This document shows, piece after piece, positions 1-9,381 of a DNA stretch of 60,480 bases. The position numbers and the translations under genes were made by a program. The notes below the pieces were generated by a model, which saw only the letters and a list, made by a program, of their open reading frames with translations, made no database searches and was not told where the DNA came from. The stretch covers positions 1 through 60,480 of the forward strand of contig CANEDP010000008.1 in NCBI GenBank assembly GCA_947426305.1, written 5' to 3'. Within the stretch, counting starts at the first letter, position 1; each line of letters starts with the position of its first letter. Origin of the DNA: an uncultured Clostridia bacterium (GTDB taxonomy: Bacteria > Bacillota > Clostridia > TANB77 > CAG-508).

Positions 1-216
1 ATTATGTATGTCATACCAAAGAAGGTAAAATTAAATTCTATTAAAAATACAACCTCAAACCATATTGTAATCAATGCTGAAGCAGAAAAATACGAACAAT
101 TAGGATATTTTAAAGCAGTTCTTACCACAAATGGAATATTGAAAAATGTAAAATCTACAACAGGAGATAAATCAGGATCTGCTGTTCAAGTAATTATAGA
201 AGGAGATTTACCATAA
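1..216 (+). CDS. PilN-like pilus assembly protein, C-terminal part (partial)
   Basis: The reading frame is open from the first base of the window, so this is the last 71 codons of a longer gene. The visible part alternates beta-strand-like and polar segments, as in the C-terminal ferredoxin-like domain of PilN-type (fimbrial assembly) proteins. No catalytic motif is visible. The stop codon TAA overlaps the ATG of the next gene by one base (TAATG), which suggests translational coupling. The PilN call rests mainly on position directly before a PilO-like gene, because the fragment is too short to identify on its own. Confidence 0.55.
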   Translation: MMYVIPKKVKLNSIKNTTSNHIVINAEAEKYEQLGYFKAVLTTNGILKNVKSTTGDKSGSAVQVIIEGDLP

Positions 217-977
217 TGAGAAAAGTATTGTTAAGTATTATACTAATATTAATGCTAGTAGTTTGCTATTTTGCATTGTTTGGAAATGTGCCGGTTATTA
301 GACAATTTATTCCAAGCGTAATGCAGTTAGAAGCAGAAAGCAAAAAACTAAATACCCAACTGGCAGAATTAGAAAAAAGTACAGATTATGAATATGTTCA
401 AAAAAAGAAGGAACTTGCAGAAATTATAGAAAATTATCGTTCAACCAAGCAAGATTATGAACAAGTCGTATCTCAATTATCTAGTCAAACAGCAGACGCA
501 TTAATTAAAATGCAAGAAAATGAATTAAAAGATATTTATGATGTAGACTTTCTATGGACAATCATAGGAAATTATGCAACAGAGGAAGGGGTATTGATAA
601 AATTTGACATTAACAGAAATGTGTCATCAGCAAGCTCTTTGAATAATACGTCAACGAACTATATTGTTTGTGATTTAAGTTTTACAGTAACAGGTAACTA
701 TATTAGTTTGACAGATTTCATATATGATTTAGAAGATGATGATCGTTTGAATTTTGAAATTAATGATTTCGATATGCAAAAATCTGGAAGCGATTTGCAA
801 GTAACATTGGCAGTCAAGGAAATTAAAATTAATTCAGACACTTTGATTGAATCAAATGTAATGGACGAAGTTCAAAATACTGTAACACAAACAGTAGACT
901 CTTTAACTTCAAGCAATACAGAAAATACAACAAGTAATCAAACGACGAACAAAACCACAACCAATAACGTAAATTAA
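216..977 (+). CDS. pilO: PilO-like inner-membrane pilus assembly protein
   Basis: 253 aa. Residues about 5-25 form one membrane segment. A Lys/Glu-rich coiled coil follows (about 35-90), then a mixed alpha/beta domain and a Thr/Asn/Ser-rich tail. This is the architecture of PilO, which pairs with PilN to align the type IV pilus machine in the membrane. The start ATG has an AAGGAG site 11-16 bases upstream and overlaps the upstream stop. The low-complexity tail is unlike classical Gram-negative PilO but common in Clostridia. Sequence identity to PilO cannot be shown by eye; topology and operon position carry the call. Confidence 0.6.
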   Translation: MRKVLLSIILILMLVVCYFALFGNVPVIRQFIPSVMQLEAESKKLNTQLAELEKSTDYEYVQKKKELAEIIENYRSTKQDYEQVVSQLSSQTADALIKMQENELKDIYDVDFLWTIIGNYATEEGVLIKFDINRNVSSASSLNNTSTNYIVCDLSFTVTGNYISLTDFIYDLEDDDRLNFEINDFDMQKSGSDLQVTLAVKEIKINSDTLIESNVMDEVQNTVTQTVDSLTSSNTENTTSNQTTNKTTTNNVN

Positions 978-999
978 TATACGAAAGGAAAAAAGAAAA

Positions 1000-1473
1000 A
1001 TGAATAAAAAAAGCCTTAGAAAAGAAATCTTTATTCTAATTTTGTTATTGATATTAATTATGCTAATCGTAGCAGTAGCACTATATGATTTCATTCCATC
1101 TAATATTAATATGCCAGAAACAATTACTTATTCATCTGATAGTATAACAACTTCAATTAAGCAAGAAATTGCTTATACAAATGGAGGAGATATAAGTGCA
1201 GATCAATCAGATTCTGAATTGGTTACATCATTAAAATCGTATAGTATTACATCTTCTGACTTAACAGTATATGAACAAAAGAATTTGTATAACAAAGCAA
1301 ACTCAAACCCATTTGATTATGCAGAAGAACAAACACCAGGACAAAATAATACTACAGTAGAAAATAATACCAATACGACCAACACAACAACGACAACCAA
1401 TCAAACGCCTGCTCAGACAACCAATCAAACAACTACACCAGGAACATTTTTTGAAAAGCCAAATTCTAAATAA
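1000..1473 (+). CDS. Single-pass membrane protein of the pilus operon, unknown function
   Basis: 157 aa. A basic N-terminus (MNKKSLRKE) is followed by one strong membrane segment (about residues 9-30), a polar extracellular domain and a C-terminal tail made almost only of Thr, Asn and Gln. It sits 22 bases after the PilO-like gene and before the pilin, so it is probably co-transcribed and may be an extracytoplasmic part of the pilus machine, perhaps a PilP-like tether. I do not recognise the family. The Asn/Thr tail resembles those on the PilO-like protein and on the unknown protein at 19788. Confidence 0.6.
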   Translation: MNKKSLRKEIFILILLLILIMLIVAVALYDFIPSNINMPETITYSSDSITTSIKQEIAYTNGGDISADQSDSELVTSLKSYSITSSDLTVYEQKNLYNKANSNPFDYAEEQTPGQNNTTVENNTNTTNTTTTTNQTPAQTTNQTTTPGTFFEKPNSK

Positions 1474-1630
1474 TTTTGCTATATGTTTTAATATAGAAAT
1501 AAATTTAATATAGATTTTTTGAAGGGAGTGATGGAAAGAAAACATAATTTTCTAGAGAAGACGAGACCTCAAGATATGTTTTTAAGAACATATGAAAAAT
1601 AAAAAATTAAATTACAAAGGAGATTTAAAA

Positions 1631-2227
1631 ATGAAAAATTTAAAAAATCAAAAAGGTATTACTTTAGTAGCTTTAGTAGTTACAATTATCGTATTATTAA
1701 TATTAGCAGGTGTATCACTTAGCCTAGTTGCAGGAAGTGATGGAATTTTAGGAAGAGCAACAAATGCAGTTGATAAAAATCAAATCGCAATGATTAAAGA
1801 AAAAATTGAATTAAAAGTTGCAGAAGAAGTAGAAAACTTCTATGAAGCAAAATATGTAAATCGTACAATTGATAATGCTACAACAGCATTAGAATATATC
1901 AGTGGCTTAGATTCTAATACTGTTCCAGATGGTAAAGATAAAATTGATAGAAGATACTTCTCAGAAGCAGGAGCAGAATATGAAATTGTATTTGAGACTT
2001 CAGCGTCAGAATCTAAATTTTATGTAAACTACCTAAAAGGAAACACAAAATTAAGTGGTAAATCAACAGGAATGACGGATAATAAAGTAAAAGCTTCATT
2101 TTCAAAAGGTACTACATCAGAGATAACTTTTAATTATTCACAAGATTTAGCAGGAAAAGTTAGCACAAATGGTTCACTTACATGGTATACAGCACCTACA
2201 ACAACCACTACACCAAGTGGTTCTTAA
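1631..2227 (+). CDS. Type IV pilin (major pilin candidate)
   Basis: 198 aa from ATG 1631, chosen because AAAGGAG lies 8 bases upstream and the class III leader is then short (MKNLKNQKG). Cleavage after Gly9 leaves a mature N-terminus ITLVALVV followed by a long hydrophobic helix, the pilin spine. The usual Glu5 is absent (Ala here), as in many Clostridia pilins of the 'KGITLVAL' type. The C-terminal half is a polar globular domain ending in a Thr-rich tail. The 157-base leader contains a hairpin (about 1573-1592, ATATGTT/AACATAT) but no c-di-GMP riboswitch that I can recognise. A hairpin after the gene probably makes pilin the most abundant product of the operon. Confidence 0.85.
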   Translation: MKNLKNQKGITLVALVVTIIVLLILAGVSLSLVAGSDGILGRATNAVDKNQIAMIKEKIELKVAEEVENFYEAKYVNRTIDNATTALEYISGLDSNTVPDGKDKIDRRYFSEAGAEYEIVFETSASESKFYVNYLKGNTKLSGKSTGMTDNKVKASFSKGTTSEITFNYSQDLAGKVSTNGSLTWYTAPTTTTTPSGS

Positions 2228-2239
2228 TTAAAAATTTTC

Positions 2240-2284
2240 AAGAGGTATATACTTCTCAAGTTAAGCGGTGTATGCCTCTTTTTA
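2240..2284 (+). terminator. Hairpin terminator or attenuator after the pilin gene
   Basis: AAGAGGTATATAC (2240-2252) pairs with GTGTATGCCTCTT (2268-2280), followed by a short T run. The downstream pilus genes follow without an obvious new promoter, so partial termination is likely. Confidence 0.7.
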
Positions 2285-2303
2285 AATAAAAAAGGTAGAA
2301 AAT

Positions 2304-3059
2304 ATGGACATTTTTTTATATGTAATGTTATTTATTATGGGTACATTTTTTGGAAGCTTTTTCACATTAGCAGTTTATCGAATTCCCTTGAAAAAGGATA
2401 TCACACATGAACATTCCTTCTGCCCAAATTGCAATCATAAACTTGGTATTTTAGATTTAATTCCGGTTTGGAGTTATCTTTTCTTAAAGGGAAAATGTAG
2501 ATATTGTGGAGAAAAAGTAAGAATTCGATATCTGTTACTAGAAGTGCTTTCAGGACTTGCTTTTCTAATGGCTTACACCTCATTTCATATACAAGATATT
2601 TTTTTAGACACCGAAAAACAAATTGCATTCATTGCATTTGTTTTTATGTACATTACAATTGTTATTATTGCAGGAATTGACAAAGAATATAGAAAAATTA
2701 ATTCATCTGTTGTTCTATTTGGTACGATTTGCCAAACATTATATATTGTGTATCTATATGTGCTAGAACACACTACTATGTATAGATATATTATATATTT
2801 TATGTTATTTATTATATTATGGATATTGCAAAAAAAGAAAAAAGCATATTGGCTAGAAATTTTATTGCTTTTAAGTTACATATTATTAGTATTCGATTTT
2901 AAATCTTTGGTACCTATTTTAGTATTAACGATATGTGTTGAACAAATTTCCAAGATAAAATACAAAAAAATAGAAAATATGCCAATTGGATTTATGATTG
3001 GAATTTCTACAATTATGTATAGTATTGTGGAAAATTTTATAGAATTTTGGATAATATAA
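2304..3059 (+). CDS. pilD: Prepilin peptidase (A24 family), second catalytic motif not seen
   Basis: 251 aa, polytopic. The N-terminal domain is typical of PilD/TFPP: G-S-F followed by Arg in the first helix (residues about 17-27), then two zinc-type pairs, CPNC (about 41) and CRYC (about 68). The first catalytic Asp is in IIAGIDKEYRKI. The usual second motif (GxGDxK) is not visible: the expected segment reads KKKKAYWLEILL. The protein would cleave and methylate the prepilins at 1631 and 3073. Either the second Asp sits at an unusual place or the enzyme is divergent. It lies in the operon between two pilins. Confidence 0.8.
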   Translation: MDIFLYVMLFIMGTFFGSFFTLAVYRIPLKKDITHEHSFCPNCNHKLGILDLIPVWSYLFLKGKCRYCGEKVRIRYLLLEVLSGLAFLMAYTSFHIQDIFLDTEKQIAFIAFVFMYITIVIIAGIDKEYRKINSSVVLFGTICQTLYIVYLYVLEHTTMYRYIIYFMLFIILWILQKKKKAYWLEILLLLSYILLVFDFKSLVPILVLTICVEQISKIKYKKIENMPIGFMIGISTIMYSIVENFIEFWII

Positions 3060-3072
3060 GGAATTTGAAACT

Positions 3073-4134
3073 ATGAATAAAAAACAACTTGCCGAAAAAT
3101 TAAATAGTCAAAAAGGTATCACAGGAGCTGATGTTGTACTTAGCTTGCTTATTATTTTAACAACAGTTGCTGTAATTGGTATGGTATACTCCAACCTTGT
3201 AATTGGCTCAAATGATGTAGATAGAAAAACAGGAGCAACAAGAATTACGACCAATATTTTAGAGAATATGGCTCAAATTCATTATGACGAAATTGTAGAA
3301 CAGTTAGATAGTCTGATGAGTCAAGGAATAGCAGGAAAAGAAGGGAACAGGTATATCATATTAGGGGGGAATGGCGTAAAAGTTTTTAATACAACGATAC
3401 CAAATGGTTATGATGTTAAAATTGATTTTGAAAATAGTTATGGTGGACAAAGTACAGGACACGACATTGTCAGAAAGGCAACTGTAACAGTAGAATATAA
3501 ACTTGATGGTCAACCAAAAAACGTAGTTTTAAGTAAAGTATTTGAGCGAGAAACGGTAAGAGAAAACAATTCGCCTAATTTTTCAAAAGAATACATTGAG
3601 CAAATGATTGGTACAGGTGCAAATTATGAAATGTACAATTCAAATTCTAAAAATGCTGCAGGAATCAAAATTATTTGTCCAATTCAATATGACTCGATAT
3701 CAAAAATTTATAAAATAATCACAGAAACGAGTAGCTTGTGGTATAGTTATTCAAATAAACAATGGGCACGAGTTTTGGTCTTAAATCCAGAAGATGTGGA
3801 AAAAGAAATCACAAAGGAAATGTTGCAGGGTGAAAATTCTTATGTATGGATTCCTAGATTTGGCGTAGAAAATGGCAAAGATTTATTTGGTGGTGTTCGT
3901 TTTAAGTATAAGGCCACAGATTATGCGATTTTAAATTCTTATGACAAACAGTTACAAGAATCTTTTATCTATCATTATATTGATAGTAATATCCAGTGGT
4001 CAGCAAGTAGAGGAATTACGGAAGAAGGAATCTTAGGAAGATGGTGTCATTATTCAGAATTAAATAATTCAAGCAATCAAAATATAGCCTATACATTAAA
4101 TCAATCACAATATGGACCATTGATAGAATATTAG
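3073..4134 (+). CDS. Minor pilin / pseudopilin with large C-terminal domain
   Basis: 353 aa. The N-terminus carries a class III leader ending QKG, with mature sequence starting ITGADVVLSL and a hydrophobic helix to about residue 45. The rest is a large soluble domain that includes a segment rich in Trp and aromatics (SYVWIPRFG, RWCHYSEL). Such long pseudopilins often cap the pilus or bind a surface. It is placed between the prepilin peptidase and the assembly ATPase. The C-terminal domain is not one I recognise. No strong Shine-Dalgarno is visible, so it may be translated by coupling. Confidence 0.7.
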   Translation: MNKKQLAEKLNSQKGITGADVVLSLLIILTTVAVIGMVYSNLVIGSNDVDRKTGATRITTNILENMAQIHYDEIVEQLDSLMSQGIAGKEGNRYIILGGNGVKVFNTTIPNGYDVKIDFENSYGGQSTGHDIVRKATVTVEYKLDGQPKNVVLSKVFERETVRENNSPNFSKEYIEQMIGTGANYEMYNSNSKNAAGIKIICPIQYDSISKIYKIITETSSLWYSYSNKQWARVLVLNPEDVEKEITKEMLQGENSYVWIPRFGVENGKDLFGGVRFKYKATDYAILNSYDKQLQESFIYHYIDSNIQWSASRGITEEGILGRWCHYSELNNSSNQNIAYTLNQSQYGPLIEY

Positions 4135-4229
4135 TAATTATTGGTAATTTAGAGTAAAGTATTTATTTTGCTTAAAAATTATTGTATAATAAAATTAATA
4201 AAGAACAAAAGAGAAAGGAGATTAAATTC

Positions 4230-5852
4230 ATGAACAGAAGAACCCCAATCGGTGTAGAATTAGTAAAAAGAGGAGTTGTAAAAGAAATTGATATTGAAAC
4301 AGCGCTAGAATATCAAAAACAACATCCAGATAAAAAAATAGGTGATATTTTAAACATCTTAAATTTATGTCCTCAAAAAGAATTAATCGAAGCAATGGGA
4401 GAAATATTAGGAGAAAATGTTATTATTCTTAATTCAGATGATGTAAAAATCAAAGAAGAAGACTATTTGCCATTAGATGTATGCAAAGCTTGTAAAGCGA
4501 TTTTATTTGAAGTTATCGGAAGAAGAGCAAAGGTTTGTTTTGCGGATACTTCCAATAATAAATCAATTGAGGAAGTTCGCTCCATTTTACTAAAACATGG
4601 TTTTATCATGGAAAAATTTTTGACTTTCCAAACCAATATAGAAACGGTTATTAAATCATTGGAAAGTAAAGAAGATGCAACTATTTCAAGTTCAGGAGAT
4701 GTTACTAAATTAGTCGATACCATTATTCGTTCGGCTATGGAAAAAAGAGCAAGTGATATTCACGTAGAACCATTAGAAAACTCAGTTCGAGTAAGATACA
4801 GAGTTGATGGAGAATTGATTACAGTTGCTAATATTGAAAAATCAAAACAAGCACAATTAATTGGTAGAATAAAAGCAATTTCCAATATGCATCAAGAAAA
4901 ACAAGATGCTCAAGATGGAGCAATTAGTACATATGAGGATTATAATATTCGTGTAGCTTCTCAAAGAACCATTGACGGAGAAAAATTCTGTCTAAGATTA
5001 CTAAAGAAAAACGAAGGAATTCGAAGCATTTTTGACTTAGGATTTCCATCAGATGAAGGAATGCTAAAAAAATGTTTTGATAAAAGAAATAGTATTACGA
5101 TTATTGCAGCACCAACTGGCCAAGGTAAAACAACAACTTTATACAGTATTTTAGATTACTTAAATCGCCCAGAAATCAATATTACAACGGTTGAAGATCC
5201 AGTTGAAATTCGAGTTCCAGGCATTAACCAAATTGAAATTGATGAAAAATCAACATTTGCGTCAAGCCTAAGATCAATTTTAAGAAATGACCCAGATATC
5301 ATTTTGCTAGGAGAAATTCGTGATGGTGAATCTGCAGAAATTGCCATTCAAGCAGGACAAACAGGTCATTATGTATTATCAACGATACATACGATTAATG
5401 CAATTGAAGTTATCACAAGATTAAGAAAAATGGGAATTTCTGATTACGATATTTCAAGTACACTAGCAACTTCTGTTTCACAGAGATTGGTCAGAAGAGT
5501 GTGTCCACATTGTGCTGTAAAAAGAGCATTTAGCAAACAAGAAAAAGATCTTATCAATAAATTTGGTGAAAAATATAATGTAAAATTTGATTTTACCAAT
5601 AAACATACTTATGATACCAAAGGATGTAAAGAATGTAATCATACAGGATATTTAGAAAGAATTGCTGTATATGAAGTGTTAGAATTAACAGATGAAATCA
5701 AAGATTTAGTTGTAACAGGAAGTTCTAGTTTGAAAATTAGAGAATTAGCTTTAGAGCAAGGATACAAACCACTTGTTATTGATGCTTTCCAAAAAGTTTT
5801 AGACGGAATTACAACAGTAGAAGAAGTAAACAATCGATTAGCTTTATACTAA
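4230..5852 (+). CDS. pilB: Type IV pilus assembly ATPase PilB/GspE
   Basis: 540 aa. ATG 4230 is preferred over an upstream in-frame start because AGAAAGGAG lies 11-19 bases before it. An N-terminal GspE/MshEN-type domain (residues about 1-140) is followed by the ATPase core: Walker A in APTGQGKTTTL, an Asp box around DPVEIRV, Walker B in ILLGEIRD and a His box in STIHT. Near the C-terminus CPHC and CKEC form the zinc site typical of PilB. It powers pilus extension from the cytoplasmic face with PilC. A TATAAT-like -10 (4185-4190) lies upstream without a good -35. All CGG triplets in the gene are out of phase. Confidence 0.95.
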   Translation: MNRRTPIGVELVKRGVVKEIDIETALEYQKQHPDKKIGDILNILNLCPQKELIEAMGEILGENVIILNSDDVKIKEEDYLPLDVCKACKAILFEVIGRRAKVCFADTSNNKSIEEVRSILLKHGFIMEKFLTFQTNIETVIKSLESKEDATISSSGDVTKLVDTIIRSAMEKRASDIHVEPLENSVRVRYRVDGELITVANIEKSKQAQLIGRIKAISNMHQEKQDAQDGAISTYEDYNIRVASQRTIDGEKFCLRLLKKNEGIRSIFDLGFPSDEGMLKKCFDKRNSITIIAAPTGQGKTTTLYSILDYLNRPEINITTVEDPVEIRVPGINQIEIDEKSTFASSLRSILRNDPDIILLGEIRDGESAEIAIQAGQTGHYVLSTIHTINAIEVITRLRKMGISDYDISSTLATSVSQRLVRRVCPHCAVKRAFSKQEKDLINKFGEKYNVKFDFTNKHTYDTKGCKECNHTGYLERIAVYEVLELTDEIKDLVVTGSSSLKIRELALEQGYKPLVIDAFQKVLDGITTVEEVNNRLALY

Positions 5853-5871
5853 AGAATATGGAGGAATTTAA

Positions 5872-6975
5872 ATGATTTTAATAGAAAGTATAATAAAAGA
5901 AGCGATAAAAAAAGATGCATCAGATATTCACTTAATTAATGGTTTAAAGCCAGTTTTAAGAATTGCAAGAAGTTTAGTAGAATTAAAAGATTTTGAACCA
6001 TTAGATGAATCATCTTTATATGATATTTATGACTACATTGTAAAAGGAAATGTGGGAAAAAATGAGGAATACATAAACAAAAGAAGATTAGATACATCTT
6101 TAGAATTTGAAAATGTTCGTTTAAGAATTAACTGTTCTTACTCAAACGATTCACCAGTATTTACAATGCGTATTGTAAAAGATGTTTTGCCATCGTTTGA
6201 AACATTAGGTGTGCCAGAAATTGTAAGAACCATGACACATCAACCACAAGGTTTAATCCTAGTTACTGGTAAAACAAACTCAGGAAAAACAACCACACTA
6301 AACTCTTTGATTGATGATATTAATCAAAACTTGAATAAAAAAATATTAACACTAGAAAATCCAATGGAATATAGACACAAAAGTAAAAAATCAATTATTA
6401 TACAAAAAGAAGTTGGATCAGGAAAAGATGTTGATACTTTTATTGATGGTGTAAAAAACTCGCTAAGAGAAGATTGTGATATTCTAGTTATTGGAGAGAT
6501 TCGTGATAAAGAAACAATGGAAGCAGCAATTGATATGGTGGAATCTGGACATTTAGTAATTGGAACATTACACACAAGATCTTGTGCAGAAACAATTGAT
6601 AGAATTATTAACTTTTATGAGGTAAGAGACCAAACCTCAATTAAAAATTTAATTTCAACATTGCTAAAACTAGTTGTTTCACAAAGATTGCTAAAATCTC
6701 AAATGACAGGAGAATTAATTCTGGTTCCAGAAGTAATGGTAGTTGATAATATTATTGCAGCCTGTATCCGAAAAGATAAATTCAATATTTCAGAAATTGA
6801 AGATGCGATTCAAGGAAATAGTGATAAAGGAAGTATCGGACTAATTAATTCTTTAGCAAATTTATATGTGGAGGGAAAATTATCACTAGAACAAATAAAA
6901 GCACAAGTGGAAGAAAAGAATTATGAAACTTTAAATAGAACCATTATGCAATTGAATTTAAAAAGAAAACGTTAA
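5872..6975 (+). CDS. pilT: Type IV pilus retraction ATPase PilT
   Basis: 367 aa, the usual PilT length. A short PAS-like N-terminal domain precedes the ATPase core with Walker A in TGKTNSGKTTTL, Walker B in ILVIGEIRD and a His box in IGTLHT. There is no zinc motif, which separates it from PilB. It would retract the pilus (twitching motility, DNA uptake). It follows pilB by 19 bases with a good GGAGG site and precedes pilC, the usual order in Gram-positive type IV pilus operons. Confidence 0.92.
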   Translation: MILIESIIKEAIKKDASDIHLINGLKPVLRIARSLVELKDFEPLDESSLYDIYDYIVKGNVGKNEEYINKRRLDTSLEFENVRLRINCSYSNDSPVFTMRIVKDVLPSFETLGVPEIVRTMTHQPQGLILVTGKTNSGKTTTLNSLIDDINQNLNKKILTLENPMEYRHKSKKSIIIQKEVGSGKDVDTFIDGVKNSLREDCDILVIGEIRDKETMEAAIDMVESGHLVIGTLHTRSCAETIDRIINFYEVRDQTSIKNLISTLLKLVVSQRLLKSQMTGELILVPEVMVVDNIIAACIRKDKFNISEIEDAIQGNSDKGSIGLINSLANLYVEGKLSLEQIKAQVEEKNYETLNRTIMQLNLKRKR

Positions 6976-7006
6976 TATGCAAAATTTTTAAATGGAGGAA
7001 GTATAA

Positions 7007-8359
7007 ATGCCAACTTATATGTATAAGGCAATGACAAAACATGGCCAGATTGTAAAAAACAAAATAACAGATGCAAATAAAATGAGTTGTTTAAGAAGAT
7101 TAAAGAAAAACGATTTAGTTCCAATCAGTATTGTTCAAACTTTTAAAGTAGCTAAAAAGGTACAAAAAGGACCAAGAAACTTTAGAAGAGTTAATAAAGA
7201 ACTAAAGAAAATTGGAATGCAAAGAATCAAGGGAAATGCTACTAAAAGGAAAACATTAAGAGAAAGAGTATTTTCTAAGTTAATGGGAAATCAAAAAATA
7301 ACATCAAGAGACATCAGAATATTTACCCAAAACTTTTATCTTTTGAAAAAAGCAAACTTTAATAATGTTCATGCATTAAGTACAGTAATGGAAAATACAG
7401 AAAATCCAAGGCTAAGATTAATTCTTGAAGATGTATTATATGGAGTAGAAGCCGGAGAATTTATGTACACAACACTAGAATATTATTCAGATATATTTCC
7501 TTATGTATATGTGAACATGATAAAGGTTGGAGAACTCTCAGGTTCGCTAGAATTATCATTAAAACAAGCTATTCGATATTTGGACGATAGTGAAGCTTTA
7601 CGAACAAAAGTAAAAAGAATTTTAATTCCAAACATAGGAATGTTCATTGGTATCATTGTCATGTTGTTTGTATGCGTTGTTGTAGGAGTTCCAGTCATTC
7701 AAAATATCTTTGAATCCATTGGAACAACAGACCAATTACCATGGATTACATTATGGTTTGCAGGTGTTGTAGATCTCTTAATGAAATATTGGTACATACC
7801 AGTTTTTGCAATTGCAGGAGCAATCATAGGAACGATTGTTTATATCAATACACCAGAAGGAAAATATAAATTTGATAAATTTAAATACACAATGCCAGTT
7901 TTTGGACAATTAATTTATCTAATTGATTTTTCAAGATTACTAAAAAATATGTTATTAAACTTAGAAAATGGTATCAGAATTCAAGATTCGTTGGAAGTAA
8001 GTAAAAATGTTATCAAAAATAATGTTATGCTATCTATGATAGATGTTGCTATTAATAATATTTATGTTGGACAATCTTGGATTGATCCATTCGAACAAGC
8101 CAAATTTTCAAATCCAATGACAGTTGAAATGTTAAAAATCGGTATGCAAACTGACCTTTCAGAAATGATGGAAAAACTAGTAGAATATATGGATATCGAC
8201 ATTGACAACGCACTAGAAAAGATTATGAAAGTATTACCAGAAATATCATATGCAATTGTTGGTATTGTTTTAATCTTCTTTGTAGTAGTTGTTTTAATAC
8301 CATGTATCCAAATTTATATGGGTGGATTCTTATTCTCAGCATACGAATCATATATGTAA
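7007..8359 (+). CDS. pilC: Type IV pilus platform protein PilC (T2SSF family)
   Basis: 450 aa. A cytoplasmic basic N-terminal region (to about residue 95) is followed by two T2SSF repeats, each a helical cytoplasmic domain plus membrane segments (about 205-230, 260-285 and 410-440). It anchors PilB/PilT to the membrane and shapes the pilus base. Start ATG 7007 has AATGGAGG upstream. It is the last gene of the operon and is followed by a strong terminator. Confidence 0.92.
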   Translation: MPTYMYKAMTKHGQIVKNKITDANKMSCLRRLKKNDLVPISIVQTFKVAKKVQKGPRNFRRVNKELKKIGMQRIKGNATKRKTLRERVFSKLMGNQKITSRDIRIFTQNFYLLKKANFNNVHALSTVMENTENPRLRLILEDVLYGVEAGEFMYTTLEYYSDIFPYVYVNMIKVGELSGSLELSLKQAIRYLDDSEALRTKVKRILIPNIGMFIGIIVMLFVCVVVGVPVIQNIFESIGTTDQLPWITLWFAGVVDLLMKYWYIPVFAIAGAIIGTIVYINTPEGKYKFDKFKYTMPVFGQLIYLIDFSRLLKNMLLNLENGIRIQDSLEVSKNVIKNNVMLSMIDVAINNIYVGQSWIDPFEQAKFSNPMTVEMLKIGMQTDLSEMMEKLVEYMDIDIDNALEKIMKVLPEISYAIVGIVLIFFVVVVLIPCIQIYMGGFLFSAYESYM

Positions 8360-8364
8360 AAATA

Positions 8365-8391
8365 AAAAAGTGTGGGAAACCACACTTTTTT
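8365..8391 (+). terminator. Intrinsic terminator of the type IV pilus operon
   Basis: AAAAAGTGTGG, loop GAAA, CCACACTTTTTT: a perfect hairpin with a U-tract directly after pilC. Confidence 0.93.
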
Positions 8392-8416
8392 GTTTAGAAA
8401 ATCTTTTGAATTAACC

Positions 8417-8446
8417 TTGCTAAGTGAAGTAAAATTATGTTATAAT
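8417..8446 (+). promoter_or_regulatory. Sigma-A-type promoter for ogg
   Basis: TTGCTA (8417-8422), 18-base spacer, TATAAT (8441-8446), 21 bases before the ogg start and after the pilus terminator. Confidence 0.6.
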
Positions 8447-8467
8447 AAAGGAAAATGGAGTCGTAAA

Positions 8468-9335
8468 ATGAAAGAACAAGAATATATTTTAAAGAAGCAA
8501 GAATCTTTTCATCCAAAACACATTTTCGAATGTGGACAATGTTTTCGCTGGAACAAACAAGAAGATGGAAGTTATACAGGGGTTGTCAAAAATGGAGTTT
8601 TAAATGTGAGTCAGCAAGGTGAAAAAATTATTTTTAAAGGAAAATGTGACTCGAATTTACAAGTTTTTGTAACCGATTATTTTGACTTAGACAACAACTA
8701 TAACCAAATAAAACAAAAACTAGCTCAAATCGATGATTTTATGCGAATCAGCACCACATTTGGAGAAGGGATTAGAATTTTACATCAAGATTTATGGGAA
8801 TGCATTATTTCCTTCATTATTTCTGCCAACAACAATATCCCAAGAATAAAAAAAATCATTGAAAAAATTTCAAGACAATATGGTCAAAAAATCGAATGGA
8901 ATGCGCAGGAATATTACACATTTCCAACACCAGAAGAATTGTCAAAAGCAAGCATAGAAGATTTACGTGCCTGTGGCTTAGGGTTCCGAGACAAACGAGT
9001 TTTTGACACGACTCAGAAAGTTTTATCCAAAGAGATAGATTTAAAATTAATTCTAAAAATGGAAGATTCACGGAAAAATGCGAGAAGAATTACTAAAACT
9101 AGATGGTGTAGGACCAAAAGTTGCTGATTGTATCTTACTTTTTTCACTCAAACGATTTGACGTTTTTCCCATTGATGTTTGGGTAAGACGAGTGATGAAC
9201 GAACTCTATATTCATCAGGAACAAGAAGAAAAGGTTAGCAAAAAAATGTTAGAAAAGTTAGCAACCGAAAAATTTTTAAGTATAGCAGGAATTGCTCAAC
9301 AATATTTATTCTACTGGAAACGTGAAACATCATAA
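8468..9335 (+). CDS. ogg: 8-oxoguanine DNA glycosylase, joined by a +1 frameshift at CGG
   Basis: 288 aa once the C at 9071 is skipped. The N-terminal OGG domain (residues about 1-115, FECGQCFRW) precedes the HhH-GPD glycosylase domain. The HhH motif and Schiff-base Lys are in LDGVGPKVADC and the catalytic Asp is in FPIDVWV; both lie after the shift site. Without the shift the protein stops at 9127 and has no active site. The enzyme removes oxidised guanine and cleaves the strand. Start ATG 8468 has a GGAG site at 8456-8459. The junction reads ...EDS-G-KMREELL, with Gly from GGA. Confidence 0.88.
9071..9073 (+). other. Putative +1 recoding site 1 (TCA CGG AAA, ogg)
   Basis: In-frame CGG at codon 202 of ogg. 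Skipping C gives GGA (Gly) and enters the frame that carries the catalytic residues. The zero-frame stop is at 9125-9127. Confidence 0.8.
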
Positions 9336-9342
9336 AAACATA

Positions 9343-9366
9343 GGGGCGGACCAAAGAACCGCCCTC
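9343..9366. repeat. GC-rich intergenic hairpin
   Basis: GGGCGG and CCGCCC flank a short loop between ogg and the next gene. It has no U-tract and stands out in this AT-rich DNA. It may be a REP-like element or an mRNA processing site. Confidence 0.5.
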
Positions 9367-9381
9367 CCGAAGGGAGAAAAT

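Noticed and set aside
1474..1630. A c-di-GMP riboswitch before the pilin gene
   Set aside because: Such riboswitches often precede Clostridia pilins, but I could not find the conserved core of either class. Only a simple hairpin is visible.
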